Source of the DNA: Trichosporon coremiiforme
Taxonomy: Eukaryota > Basidiomycota > Tremellomycetes > Trichosporonales > Trichosporonaceae
Direction of reading: 5' to 3'
DNA: 64,000 nucleotides
NCBI GenBank assembly: GCA_039545355.1
Contig: BCJJ01000027.1
Location: 310,001-374,000, forward strand
The notes under the pieces were generated by a model, which saw only the letters and a list, made by a program, of their open reading frames with translations, ran no database searches and had not been told where the DNA came from. This document shows positions 23,553 to 38,500 of the stretch, piece by piece (the first letter of the stretch is position 1; the number at the start of each line of letters is the position of its first letter). Both the position numbers and the translations under genes were made by a program.

Positions 23553-26500
23553 TTTTGTAGTTATGCACGATTAGAGATACTTGGATGCCGAAGCGCAGAG
23601 CACATGCGCATAAGGGGGACGTCAGCTGACGGGTGGAAGGAAGTGTAGAGACGTGATCGGTCGGCCACTCTACGATGGTGTGTCAATAAGCCGCCAGGGC
23701 CCAAACAAAAACATGATGTGGAACTCCTAATGGAACCCTAATCTCCAATCTCCCATCCGTACACAGTAATATTATTGTTTTCATTAAATCCCATCATGCT
23801 GTGTCATTCCTTATCAGTCGGTGTTCTCCCCGTATCAGCACCGTATCACGGCCTGCAATGCATCGTTTCCGACGCTTCTTTGACGCGCCATGGATATGAT
23901 ACATGCATGCTCTGTCTATGTCTTGTGCGAAGGTGGTAGAAGTGTGTATATGAGCTGCTGCCGCCCAAGTGGACTGCCTGATGGAGGTAAAAACAAACTG
24001 ACAACAACAAACCCGAGGAACGTCCGCGGCTCCTGGTTGGCTGGTCCTTCTCTATGATGTCTGCTCACGCTATTAGGCGGGTGCCTCGTAATCTTGCGAG
24101 AAGTCGATACCCTGCAGAGGCCGTCAGCTTATCTCGCACAGACTGGAGCAAGTGGCCACTCACGAAAGCCTTCATATGCGTGTTCGTGATCTTGAGGGCA
24201 CGGCTGCGCTTCTTCTTCTTCTTGCCCTGGTCCTCGTTCTTGGGCTTGTTGTCGACCTTGTCGACAGAAGACGCCTTGAGATCCTCTGTGTTCCGGTTAG
24301 ATCTCTGCCACAGCATTGCAATCATTGATTCAAGTACTCACGTCCCTCGAGCAGCTTCGCCACATCGTCAGTCTCCTGGATCTTTACGTCGTCCCAGGCG
24401 AATACGAACTCTAAGAAGTCAGTTTCTGAGCAGGATCGCCGATTACTCACCGTCATCGACGCGATCGGCTGCACGTCCTCGCTCCTTCAGCTCGTCCCAG
24501 AACACTGTTCTCCATCGCTCTGGACCGCCTCCATTCAGCTTGTCACCCCAGGCGTTCTCCTTTCCGAGTGCGGGAAGAGGAGCGTCCTTGAGCTTGCCTG
24601 TCAACGAGCGGAGAATAAGGATACTGCCGTTCTTCTCCAGCTCCTCCATGTATGCGACGAGCTCGGGGCCAGGCATCGCCTCGCGGATCGACTTGTACGT
24701 CAGGCCCTGCGTCGGCCGGCAGTGTGTCTTGATGTGGCGCTTCAAGTCGGCCAGAGAACGCAGAACGATCTCGGGCTGGTAGTTAGCTCGCACGGCTTGT
24801 GAGTAAGCTCACCTCGTAGGTGAACACTTGGTTGTGCTCATTGAACTTGACCCTGTCAAGGCCCTTCAGCATCTCCAGGACCTGATTGGCATCGACACCG
24901 GGGCTCTTGTCCTCGACATGCAGGTACGCGTCCTGCCATCGCAAGGTCGATCGGTCCTGCTCGCGTCAGCTCCAACTCTGTCAACCCCGTTTGAGGCACA
25001 GTTGATGACGCCTACCTTCAGGTAGTCTCTCAGCTCAAGCGACACCGTTCGGGGGTCCTGGAAGCCATAGTGTGAGCCTGATGGTGTCCCTCCGATGCCT
25101 GAGGTCAGCTCTTTGAACTTTCATATGCGGCCGGGAGACATGGGCAGACCCCGTCTTCTTGTGCTCCGTTACAGTCCGCTCAGTATCTGGAAAGTGAGAT
25201 GTCCCTCAACACCCCTCTCTCTCTCTCCCTCCTCACACGGTGTTCGAGCGGAACTTCCGTCGAACTCATGACAGTCTCTGAGTGCTCAAGCGTGCCTCCC
25301 TTGTGATGTGCGTGACCAACCCGCGCATCTGATCTTCGTAGTATGAAGTGAGTTCACCAAGGACATTGGCCACCCAAGTGATAACACCTTTTACCATTGT
25401 TCTACTCACCTCTCGGCTTCCTGTCCTCTGTTTTGACGCTGATGCCCGCGCTGGCGCCGCGCGAGTTTGGCGCTAGACTCCCCGCAGCCGAATATGGTGA
25501 CTTGCGCTTGAGAAGGTTTGACATGCTGCCGGTATGCTGCGATCAGGGTTCGGCAGATCGAGTGGGAGGACGCAAGAAGCGAAGCGAGTAGCGTATCTTG
25601 AAGTGTGAGCGTGAGCATGAAAGTGGAGGTTCTAGCAGGACAAGAAGGAGGGGCGGGAGCAAATTCGCCAGTCTGGCTGTGGCGGCGGGCTGCTGAACCT
25701 TGTGCAATACTGCTATGCATGCAACAGATAGCGGGGGAATAGATATCATCACATCTCAACAGGTTACAGGAATTATAGTGGGTTTGACAGTTTTAGGCGA
25801 GGAAGACGACAAGAGCGCCGCCGACAGCGAGGACAGAGGCACCGAGCTGCGTGGCGGCCACTGTGCGGCTTGGCGGACGCAGAGGCAGAGGCAGCGGCGC
25901 TCGAGTGGCTACCGCTAGCGGGCGCAGCCTTGTCGGAAGAGGAAGCAGCGGCAGGGGAGGGAGCGGCCTTGGACGCGTCGGCGCTCGGCGCGGCGGCGCC
26001 GGCAGAGCTGAGGCCCTGGTTGCTCGTCGAGCCGCCCAATGCGACGTTCGAGCAGATCTGACGGTACACGCTGCTGGCCATAACCTGCGAGCCGAGGTCC
26101 TTGCGGTCCCTGGATGTCAGTTCAATGTCACTGCTTACAGCCCGGAGCACAATGGTAGACGGAAGGCACGATGTTGAAGCGTGGCCATTGAAGGGCGGCC
26201 TCGAAAACTACCGCTTGCGTGGGGCAGTTCGGCTAGCGCCGACGTGTGATCAGAATGAGGTCGGGAGTTAGGCTTAGTCTGAGGTTACCACACGTTCCCT
26301 CCGTCATCCGCACGCTTCATTGCTCCATGCGCCGATCGTTCCGATAGCAGTGCTTTCCCGTGAAAGCTCACCTCCAACCTTGTTGCCTGGTGTGAAAGCG
26401 TAAGCGGTCCAGGATATCGCGCGATATCACGCCCCAGTCCATCTCTCCTTTCCCACTAGCATAACTCAGCGGGCATATAAACACCATGGTCGGCCCAACA

Positions 26501-29500
26501 CATCCAGGGCTCACAGCAGCCAGCATGCTCCTTCTATTGGCTTCCTTAGCGCTCGCCAACCAGGTCGTGTTCAGCCACGGCGTGCACGGCTCGGACCACC
26601 TCGGACCGTCCGTCCCGCACCGATGGTTCAGCGAGTTCGATCCGCGTGCCAACGGAGACGACGGTCAGCCTCCAGAGGGCATGGAGCTGGTTCCTCTCGC
26701 TGTGAAAGGCGCGAACGGCGATCGCGTTAATCTCGCCATTCTTGCTGACGGCTGTACGTATTCGCTCCGTAGCCGAAGCTGACTTCAGACACGGCCGAGG
26801 AGAAGGACAAATTCCTCGCCGACATCAAGACGCTTAGTGACGACATCGTTGGCGAGGGCGGCGCAATGGCGCACGTCGCTGACCTAGTAAATGTCTATGG
26901 CGTATGGGTCGCGTCTAAGAAGAGTGGGCTCGGACACGACGAGCCTCTCCCCGGTAATCCGTTCGGACTGTACCGCGAGGGCGCGACGCTGCGCGCCGTC
27001 ATACCAGGCTATCCGAAGCGGGCGCGGGCAGCCTGTCAGAAGTGGAGCAAGGATAAGGATGCGTGCGACCAGGCCGTTATTCTCGGTAACGACGAGCTAT
27101 ACGGCGGCCTCGGGGGCGAGTTCACCATTACCACGAGCTCGAAGGCGAACGGCATCGTTGTCGCTCGTCACGAGCTCGGTCACTCCCTCATCGAGGTGGG
27201 CGAGGAGTATGACGGCGGCTACGTCTACTCGGGAGACAACAGCGATCTCGTCGAAAACGTGAAGAACATCAAGTGGACGGACCACCTGAGCGAGCCGAAC
27301 CCGGTCATTCAGGATGCGCATGTCGCGATCCAGAACTATGCGTGGCATAACCTCAACACCACCTGGTCTGGCACGCTGAGCTCGGCGAACAGTGCGAGCT
27401 GCCCCGACGCCTACGACAACAGCATGCTTCGCCTGTCGCTGAGCTCGATCGCGCAGCCGGACCACATCAACATCACGCTGAACGGGGGGTACATCGACCT
27501 CGCGCCCGGCTTCCTTCCCGAGATGAAGGACAGCCTGGATCGGAGGTGGGTCGAGATCTTCCTTAAGGAGCCCCTGCCGGTCGGCAACACGAGCCTCCGG
27601 ATCAATCTGACGCAGAAGGGCCGCAAGGCCAAGGAGGGCAAGGGCGGGAAAATGGTGACGAGCGTCGAGATCATAGAGTACGGTCGCAGCTTTGTGAAGC
27701 AGGAGGGTTTCGTTGGTGCTTTTCCCACCGTATGGGAGAACGGCAACATCACGCTCCGACCGACGAATGAGGAGTGCATCATGCGCAAGGTCAACTACCC
27801 TTCCTTCTGCAGCGTGTGCAAGGATTCGCTGCGGAAGCACCTCCTCGGCCGTATCCAGAAGAAGAAGAGCGGCAAGCAGTGAACTGTGAAGATCTCGTAT
27901 ATGCATCTGCCTACGACGGGAGCAGCCGTCCGATCGCGGCCTGGTCGGCATGTTGTCTGGGCCATCTGGCGATTGTCGGGAGCTTGCAGGTAAACAGGTG
28001 TAACGATGCAGATCCATGACGTCAGATCTCCGACATACTCCTACACCACCTGACTCGGAGTACACGGATAATTTCTGTACATGTAGATGAGGCTTGCTAT
28101 TTATACCTCTTGTGAACCATCAAATTAGTCCGAACATCGCAAGAGGAGTGGCGATGAACGTGCTGGCGGAGCAACTTTGCAACACCTTGGGAGGACGGGA
28201 CGGACCGGGCGTAAGGCTTAAGGGCCACTGCCGATCGACTGCCAGTGAGTCGTGACGATCTGGAGGACACGCTTCGCGTCAGCCCACTGCGGCGTCTCGG
28301 CAATCGGATCCTTCTCGAGCCCGTTCATGAGGTGCACGAGGTCCTCGTATGCAGCCTGCAGCTTTTTGACAGTGAGCGGAACCATCTGCTCGCAGTCCTT
28401 GTGGACAGCCTCCTGTTCGGTCAGCGTTTGCGGTGCATATTGAAGGTAGCTGGCTCCGGCTGTCACGGGGCACGACGCTGAGGCACGCTCGGTGTTCCCA
28501 GTACCGCCAACACGGCATTGCTGAGTGTTGGCTCTCTGCAGCCACCGCCGCCGTCAGGACGGTCAGCTGTGTGCTTGGACCCTTGTCTTTAACCGGGGGC
28601 TTGGTTGGTGCACTGAAGTCGTCCGAGGAAGGCAGGCAGCGCTAAAAGCAAGATAGCACTAGTAGCGAACTCACAGCATTACGAATGTCGGCTCCGTCGG
28701 CATTGGCCCTCTTCAGCTTCTCGACGTTCTGCTGAGCCTCAGCGGTCTCGAGACGGTACGTCTGCTCCTCCTTGTAGAGGCTGTCGTCAGTTACTGCTTC
28801 AAAGCCCCCGATGGTAATTCAGAGGTGATGACATGCTCTTCCAGGCAGATCTTTCCTCCCCTATGTCGCACTGGCGTAAACTGGAAGCGCGAAAGTACTA
28901 ACCGGCTGACAACGCCAGTCTTGATGTAGAGGGCACGGGCGACCTGGGGGTCAACGTTGAGGTCGGCAGCGGGCTGAGCCATGGTGGCGGTTTTGAATAG
29001 TTGTGCGTTGGGTGGTTGAAGAAAGAGGGATGTGTACGTGTGTAGGTTGACTGCCGGGCGAAGGTCGTAGAGCGAGGGAAGTGCGATATCAACACTGATT
29101 ATATGAGTGGTGGCACGTCATAATAACCCAATTGCAGCCAGAAGCCAAGATAGCCAGGTGTCAGGTCTATCTCAGGGCCGCCGCCGACGCCAGCGGCCCG
29201 ATGGTGCCAACCAGCATACCTTTTGTCCAGCCTCGATGCACGGGACCATTTGGACCGGCTTTTCTTGCCACCGTAGCCATGCGGCTGTGCCGCCAGACTG
29301 ACCATAGTTTGAACACGGTTATCCCGCATTGCTGCAACTCTCATCATTGTGCTTTCTTGCTGCTGCCAACACTTTTCCGGCCGTTCGCTCCCTCGCCAAT
29401 GCGATGACCTTATCCGCCTACGATTTGTTCACCTTCAAGGCTCGCCCAAGGTTACCGGTCGTTCTCGCTTCTGCCGTGCTTGCCGCTCTCCTCGTCTTTG

Positions 29501-32500
29501 TTGCTCAGCTTTCCCTCCCCAGCCGTCCGCCAGGACTGCAGACCTCCACAACCTATGCCGCCGCTCTGGATGAGGAAGGTGTAGGAACGTCACACGAGAA
29601 GCAATGGCTGCTGGAGCCTGAGGGCTTGCAGAGGAGCTTCGAGGAACCGGACTACTCCCTACTCAGCGCGCGTCAACCGCATGAGATTGCATGCGACATT
29701 TCCCTCGAGGGCGACAACAGTGGAAAACTTGCCTTCATCGGTATTTTCTCTTCCAGCATCAACGGCAAGAGCCGGAGAGACCTGTGAGTGGAAAAAGGAC
29801 GCGATTTACTGCGAGCGCTGCGCGTGTGCTGCGGCGCGTACAATAGAACTCTTCCCCCGCCTCCACACCCCGCAGCCGATAACTAACACCAATCAACAGG
29901 TACCGAAAGCACATCTTACCAGAATGGCCCGACGACGTCGAGATCAAGTTCATCCTTGCTCATCCGCCAGTTGAGAAGTACGCTGTCAACTCACTGAAGC
30001 GCTACAAAATTCTGGATGGATTGAAGCAGGAAGCGGAGGAATATGGAGACATAGTCATTTTGGATGTGAGTGCTGCCAGGCACGAAAATAGAACAACCCG
30101 CTGACTACCGCAGATCGACGACAATATTGATTTCGGCAAGACCTTCGAGTACTTCAAGTGGGTCGCCCAGCACTACGCCGGCGACGGACAAGTGCGCGGT
30201 CGACCCCGCTTCGTGATGAAGGCGGATGACGATGTGAGAGTCCCGCTTCAGGTTCCCATGTGAACTGAAACCCTCTGCGCTAAGACGCGTATTTCAGCCT
30301 AACTAATATAACGCAGACTTATCTTGTCATGCCCAATGTCGTGCGCACACTTCAAAGTCTGAACTGCAAGAAGAACGTCTACTGGGGCACCTCCGCTGGC
30401 TCCTCAGGCCACTTCAGGCAGTACTTCCGCGGCCTGGGCTACGGATTGTCCTGGCCCCTCGTAGCGTGGATCGGTTCTGCGGATTTGCCATACGCGCACA
30501 AGATTAAGATCGAGGACGCGCGTACGGGCCAATGGCTGAGATTACTCGACCCAGTCTTGGACCCCGTCCAGCGTATAGACTATGGCTGGGCAATGGGAGA
30601 CTGGAACCAGCTGAATTACTCGACAGAAACCGTCGCCCTGCGTGAGTACCACAGTCTTCGCGGGTCCACCGGGTAGCTAATCAAGCAGACTGGCTGAAGC
30701 ACGATGATTGGATCATGGAACAGATGGGCAAAATCAAGGAGCTCTGGACTGCGTCTGATCGTGACTACACGCCAGAGTTTGGCTCCGACGTCCTGGAGAT
30801 CATCGATTTCGGCAAGGCCATGCCACCCAACGCCAAGTCGCCGAAATACAACAAGATGTCGGCGATGAGCCAGAAGGATCTCGACGAAGCCTCGAAGGTG
30901 GAGAAGGCACCTCAACCGGGCGTGCTGACGGATCAGCCCGCCGAACGACAAGAGCCGCAAGGTGAGCCGACTCCGCAAGCGGAATCCTCCCCATAGTGTA
31001 CCGTGTATTACGTTTGTATTGTCTAGTAATCATACGACTGGAGACGAGTATTTAGAGCGTCCGAAGAGTGTCGAGGGGAAGAAGGAGGACGTGAATGCGC
31101 AGAGGGGAGATCATGAAGAGGCTTGGGCTCCGGGCACTTTCATATAGAATCGCTTAGCATATAGCATCGCATGGATACATAACAAATACAACAGGTTAGA
31201 GGGGCTTGGACGGAAGCTGGGTGGGGAGGATGCCGAAGCTGGTTGTCAGCTCATCATTCGGTCTACACACCTTCACGCGAGACACTGGGCTCCGGTCCCC
31301 AAGCCCAGGCAACATCTCTTCTGAACTCACCGCTTCTTGATGGTCACGCGGTGACGCGAGAACTTGTCATCGGGGGAGAAGCGCGCGGGGTGGGCAGACT
31401 TCGTCGGCTTGCCGTCGGCGGTAATTTTCTGCTTGTCAGCTACAATTGCGCAAGAGGGCAGCAGGTGGCTCGGTAGCCATGTCCTGGGAGCCAGGTATAA
31501 CACTCGATCGTTCCAGACCATCGTTCTAGCCAAGCAATGTTCTTCGACAGCATGTCTGGCAGCAGAAATGCGCTTGTTCCTCTCACACTCGCGCCACTTC
31601 TTATCGCGCTTGTCGAAGAGGTAGACACGCCATTTCCGTCTCCCGCGCAGCTTGCAGGACATGGCCACCGTTCTGGGTCGAGTTGCGACGTACCTTGAGG
31701 GTGTACACACTGGAACGTCAGCTTTGTCGCGCCACGAGTTAACTTACCGGTTTCCCTTGTCGTCGAGCGTGTACATAAGGTGCATGGTGGGCGATGCTTT
31801 TGATGGGGTAAGGGGTGACGGAGGGAGGACCTTGTGCTCGTCGAGGTGATCAGCAGGTGATGAGTGAAGATTCAGAAATTCAAGAAGTAGCGGGAGTAAT
31901 TGCCACGTGCTTTCAAAGTCCCGTGACTTAATCGAGATCCCATTTTGGTACAGAGTCTCTGGAATGCTGGCTCCGTTCCTTACGATCCTTTACCCCGCCA
32001 AGCTCGTCGAGGTTGACGGCGCAGCTGCCACGGCTACACGTCATGTACCTTCCATCATGCAAGGTGCGACTTGCGGAGCGAGGCGGCATCTGGACAATGG
32101 TGACAACGACGTTGAGCAGTGTGCCCTCAGCCGTTCCGATGACCTCGGCAAGGGCGCAATTGACTGCCCCCCCCTCACCCCCGCGGCCGCCCGGGCCGTT
32201 GCCCTGATCCGTAGTGTTTCGTTACCCCTGGTTCCAGTCAGCAATACGATTTAAAGTTCTGCCGTTCACTCTTCTCCACATGTTTCTCACTGAGGGGCTG
32301 ATGAGCCCATTGCTAACTACACTGACCACGACGAGCCCAAATGCACAGCTTCGAACGAGGAACATCGAGCGGGGATGGATGGAGGATAGGCTCGAGCTGG
32401 ATGATGGAGGATGGGACCATTAATCGCTGCGGACGGACCTTGATCGGCAGGCGATCGTGTGTGGAAGGAAGGGCCCCCTGTGCGAGTGTGGAATCTAGAT

Positions 32501-35500
32501 GGGACGACGAACGACACACTTCACGACCACAGGGCTAGGAGAGGTCGTCATATCGTCATGCGGCACCAACTTGGCCGTCAAACAGGCAGGAGGCCGGTGG
32601 TTCGGGACTGGGCCCTGCTGGCAAGGCAAAATCGTGGGCGCGGCTTCGGCGTTGAATGAAACCGCGAGCACAGCAGCCCAACGAGGGAGACAGGTACTCA
32701 TGACTTCACTGTGGAGAACACTAATTTTGAATGTAACCTCGCACTCGTGCTCTTACGACAGATTAATTCTGAAGCTGCCTCGTACGCATCGCGAACGCGA
32801 CACCGAATAGCTAGGCAGAGTATTGCCCTTGACCGTCTCTGGATGATGGTATGACCTGCACGAGCGCAGAGGGGCGCAGATTGATGGGCGAGAGATGAGA
32901 GAGGAGCAATCGGCGCCGCGTAAGTCAAGAGGCGGTCCCTCCCTCGCCTTCCTCCTGATGGGCCGCGTCTGCAGAGTCTGTCAATCCCCCCCCGTGTGTC
33001 GCATTTATTGCTCGTTGCATCTTCCTTGCGCCCTCGCCCTTCACGCCCTCACCGTCCTTTGGTTCCACGTTCAGATCCAGTCATCAGTTCCCTCGGCCCT
33101 CTTCCTCGTTTTCTTCAGCCCCTCTGTCTTCACATCCCTCTTCCCTTCATCCATCCCCTCACCCTTCCCTTCACCCATCCCCTTCCCTCTCATCCTTCAC
33201 CGCCCGCAATCCTCTCGCTGTCTCCGACGGGAAGACCAACTCCCTTCTCGTTTGCGGACATGAGCGAGTACCGCAGCCATCAGCCTGCCGGCAGCGGGTC
33301 GCACCATGGAAGTGACCGTGGCCCTCCTCGGCACTACCAGCATCCGCCTGGCCCTTACAGCGCCATCGACCAACCCACCAGCCCTCACGGCCCATATAAC
33401 GCTCAGCGTGACCAAGACTATGGGCGTCGCTACGCCCCGCACGACCTAATGCCTCGCACCCACTACGGGAGCATGGATGGCACTGTGAGTATCCAAGCGC
33501 CTGTATGACAATTTTCTGACCAAAACAGCCACCCTCGCGTAGGGACGTAATCGTGCGGCCGCGGCTTGGGCTGCGATGTTTGCTAACTGGACAGACCTCG
33601 TCTAAAGCCAGCGTGGCGAGTTATCCTCGTAGTGAAGCAGGATCGACGGCCCCACCTCCTGTACCTACGCCGGTGAGTCAGAATCGAGCTCTCAATGGGC
33701 GCACACTGACCGCGCAGTCGCATCAGAGCGAAGCTGAGATTGCTCTCGCCACCTCCAAGAAACAACTACATGCCGTCACACCCCATCCCCCTACGCGCCA
33801 GCCAGCTCCGACTTTTGAGCCGGCCTCTGAGGTGAGACTAACTTGATAGTGACTTCAGCTAACAGCAGTATCATCCGAGAGAGGGGCGCCGAAGCTACAT
33901 GGGAGCGTCCAGTCACGGAGACGGGCTTAGGGATGAGCCACCCGCGCTGCTTGCATTCGCTTCCTCTGCTCGCCAGCACGCAGTAGATCTCGGAGTTCCA
34001 GCTCAGGCTGAGCGCACGCCTGAATCGCTTCAACCTCATGACGCTCCCGTTGTATCAACCTGGCATCGAGGGCACAAGCCGCCTGAGCCATTCGGCTTCG
34101 GTAGTAGCCGCCGCCGCTACGGAGGGGGATTCTCAACCACGGCCTACGATGCCAACAGTGTTGCTGTGCCCAACCCCCGGTCGTGGGGAAGACCCTCTGA
34201 CAGTTCGCCGCAGGTCCACGAGCAGCCTCGCACGCCTTCGCTTCACCGCTTCGGCCAAACCCAAGACCAGCACGTGAACAAGGGCCACGACGCGCTAGCA
34301 CATGCGACTGCTCAGTATCAGTCTGCGCCCCACTCTGCGCCGCCTCCTTCGTCTAACCCTCCCCGCAGTGACTACAATCCAGCAGTCGGGCAGGAGCATC
34401 GCCCTCCTCACCTCGAGTCAATTCATCAAGTTTCCGGTCCTGTTCACGAGGAACAACGCGCCTCCCGTTCGCCTGCATTCTCCCAGCAGAGCGCGCCAGC
34501 CCGCTCTCGCCACCAGTCGCGCCACGTCTCGCCGGCTTATCACTCCCATGGCCTTCTTCCTAACGTTGAGCATCCTCAGCAGGTGGTCATTCACGGCGAT
34601 CCTAACACCCCGTCGACTTTCCACGGTCCGCCTGCCCATGCGGTCGGTCCGGTTCGTCCCCAGCTCCAGTCAGCCAGCGCCGATGCATGCGTGGATCTCG
34701 TTCCGGGTACTGCTTCTCGTCCGCAGCCCGATTCTGTCCATTTGCCTGCGGCTCGTCACGGGGACAGCCACAGCCATGAGCAACAGCCGGTTCGCGCTCG
34801 GGACGGCCCCATGCTTGCCCCCGACGCTCGTGAGACTCGCCGAGTCTCGTACGTGCAACCTCACTCTACGACGGAGTTCAACCCTCCTCGCCACAGCACC
34901 CCCCATCAATCGCTTCCAGACGTCAACAAGCCCGCTCTGGAACATCTGCTGGCATCTGATGGCCCTGGCGATGACCATGGCTGGGCTCGCAAGCCATCTG
35001 TGAAGCTGGCAAATGACGACGCTGCCTGGAACAGCCCTAACATCCAGGCATGGGCGAGCAATGTTAACGACACGCAGCAAGTTCCAGCGGCAGCGGTGCT
35101 CAGCACAGGGGCCGCTGATGACATCTCGCTCCCCGAGCGTCCCGACAATGCGAAGCCAGTGCCGAAGCCTGTCACGATCTACATCTCGCCCGAGCCGAGC
35201 CCCAGACCTGGGGAGGCAAGTGCGGTCCGTGAAGCGCCTGTCCACACGGGCATAGTCGCCAAGCGTCCTGTCGAGCTCAGTGGCAAGATCTTTGCACCCG
35301 TCAATGCCAACCGCCGGCCGAAGTCAACTGAAGTTGAAGATGGTGACGATTTCGATCGGCCGTCCACCCCCTCAGATATGACCGACACTCCCAGCGTCTC
35401 GAAGGACGATGGACGGCATGAGTTGGATCCTGAGTTCTGGAAGGAGTCAACACACCCTCGTGACAGCCCACGATTTCAGTCACGTCGTGTCATCGTAATG

Positions 35501-38500
35501 TGAGTCAATCTGGCTGATCCTCGAGACTGATGGCAGTGCGCCGTTCCCCATTCGTATTGACGCCTTCGAGGCTTTCTTGCGGACTCATTTCGCAAGGTAC
35601 GGAGAACTGCGCTGTGTGTTAGTGTACAATGAGACGGGTTGAATGACAACTGATAACACCAGTTCGCCATTCCCTCTTCACACACCAGGCTTCAGCGATA
35701 AGGCTGCGGTTGTTTTCCACGTGAGGCAATCCCTACCTGCATTTCTGACCGTTCAGCTTGAAGAATCTATCGCCAAGCTCATGAACGACGACAGGCGACA
35801 TGAAGGCAGTTTCCAATCGGCGACCACTTCGAGTGCAGTGCCTATTCAACTCAGGATCTTCCAGCGTCCCGCTGAAGAGGAGTTCCTCGGTATCTGGATC
35901 AAGGTCACCGGTCCCCGTCACGATGATCGCTCCCGTTCGGCTTCACCTACCTCCACACACCGCCAGCAGTTTTTCGGAAACTTTGAAAACGACTGGCGTC
36001 CTGTGCCTCCGGCCCTCGACGTTTGGGCACTGCCATCGCCTTCGAGTCGCGGCCGCATGGCCTGGAGGATCAAGCTCTGGGACGTGCGTAACGGCGAGCT
36101 TGAACCCGGTGAACAAAGAGCACCGGAGGACTTCAGTCCCATTAAAGTGGGCACCATCCCCCTCGGGCGCCGTGATCTCGAACGAGACGTAAGTCTTCTG
36201 CGAGGTGTGACCTAGCTGACGTTCAGGTTCTCCCCAAGCTCGTTTCGTTCTATTGCGAGATTATTGAAACTATTCCACCCACTGAGCCGTGGCAGCCTTG
36301 GCGATTTGTGGTTTGCAGGTCCTGGAAGATTGGGCATCTTATCAAAGTACGTACACCTGCGGGGTCAAAGCTGATTAAAGCAACTGGAGGACCTTCCGGG
36401 TTTCGCAGTTGGCAAGTGGAACTGCAGTGTCAAGTGGAGAGGCGACTCCCCTCTGCCGACCTTCTCCCCAGAGCCCAGTGACGTGGGTATCGGCGATGGT
36501 GTCGCTGTCCGCTCCCCCCAACAGGCCAATGCGTTCTCGCCCAACCTCAAGCGCAGAATTGTCCCGACGTACAAAGGTCGCCCAGTCCGAGCCGACATGT
36601 GGCGTGGTAATCAACGCTTTTATGATGACGCGGCCATCTTCGTGGCCGGTATCCCTCTGGAGGAGTCGGAGGAGAACGTTCTGGAGCGCTTCTCGAAGTA
36701 TGGTAAGGTCGTGGACCTGGAGTATGAGAGGCGCTTCAGGTTTGCCGAAGCTCGCGTCATGTACGAGACCAAGATGGGCGCTCATAGCGCTATGCTGTAT
36801 GAGGTTCGTTGACCAGGACTTTGGACTGTATGACTGACAGATCAGGATGGGGCCAACATCGCTGGGCAATCGATTAGGGTCAGGGATCGGCGCATTCCAC
36901 CTCGATTCGTTGTGGTACGCTCCTGCAGTATGGGCCGATTGCTGATCGAAGGCTCGAGAGGTCCTCGTGGACGAAAGCGGCCGCATGATTGACCGCTCCG
37001 AAGTTCAACACGCCGATGTCCCTTCTCAGAGTGCTCCGCCATTGGTTTCAGGTCAAGCTCTGTACACGGCCGCCGTTCAGCACCCCTCAAGCGAAGACCG
37101 CTACGTCTATGTCAAACTCCCGCGCTTGCCTCCGGCGGGATCGGTAGCTAACTTGCTCCCTGCGTACATGGTTTGTTTCTACACCATCATGGTCCAGGGC
37201 GTAGCGCTGACGTGCAGGTCACTTTCGACTATTCTGCGTCTGGTGAGATCCAGACTCGCGTCCACCTGTGCCCATCGGTGGGCGTTACCTCAACGGCCAA
37301 CCCTGCAGCCACGACGGGCTCCAGGACTGCTTCTAGGTGTGAAAAGGAGGCGACAGCGACGGCGCCGAAGACCAAGCCCTCAGTGAAGAGTTCCCCCATC
37401 AACCCTGACGAGTTCTTACCCCGTGTCCTTTCAACCAAGATGGAGGATGGGCAGCTGAAGCCGGTCTACGACTCCGACGACATCAAGAAGTGGAAGATCA
37501 AGAATGGCATCCCCTTGGACGAGCCCGTAGAGGAGACGAACACCCCTCCTCGTACTGAGACTGTGTCGCTCCTCCCAGTCCAAACGGGCGGACACGATCC
37601 CTCTCGCCCAGCCGAAGCTTCTCACCCCACGACTGATGCTGCTCATGGCCAGGGCCCCTCTCGAGCTGAGACTGGGGAGCACAGGAAACCCGTGTCGACC
37701 ACCGATCGCGAGGACGAAGGTGGACTACCTTGTCAACCTCAGCAGCAAGCCCATGAGACCCCTCAGCAGATACACGTTGAACCTCGCCGTGGGGTGGCAC
37801 ACCATCACCTGCACGGGCGCAGCACTTCGTACGCGCCCGTTCCCGTTGACCGTCAGTCACAGCACGCTCAGCACTTTGTCCATCGCCACCGCGACGATCA
37901 CCGTTCCGAGCAGTCTCTTCCGCTGGGTGAGTCTCCTCATCACGAAGTGCTTTCCCAGCACACCGCGGCAACGGCGCTCACCGGAGCCCACTCTTCTCAA
38001 GTTCCAAGGTCTCGCCAGGCCGAGCCTCCTCGGTCTGGCCACAACAACTCTGGGGTTGAGCCCCGTCGCCAGTCCGATGGCTACTATCGGGCCTGCACTC
38101 CTCGTTCACCTGACACTTGGGCTGAACCCCGCCGCCAGGCTGATAACATCGATCAGGGCCTCGCCTGTCGTTCCCGCTCGTTTTACTGTGAGGCTGAGAT
38201 CTCTCAGTCCCGCCAACACGCTCCTTCTGTTGGTGGCCCTACCCAGCATGAGCCCGCCGGTGAACGTTACCAGCATCTCGCGCCCCACCAGGTTGATCCT
38301 CCCCCCATGCACGAACCGGTCGTTAGACCTTATCAGGAAACCAAGGTGCCCCACCACTACAAGCGTCCTCATGCGTTCGAGAGTACCTGTGAGCGTTTCC
38401 AGCGGCCTGAGGCGCCTTGCCAGTACGATCCTCCTCGCGCATACCCCCTGGCCAACCAAGTTGGACCACGTTCTTCGACTGTTCTTCCCGATCGTCCTTC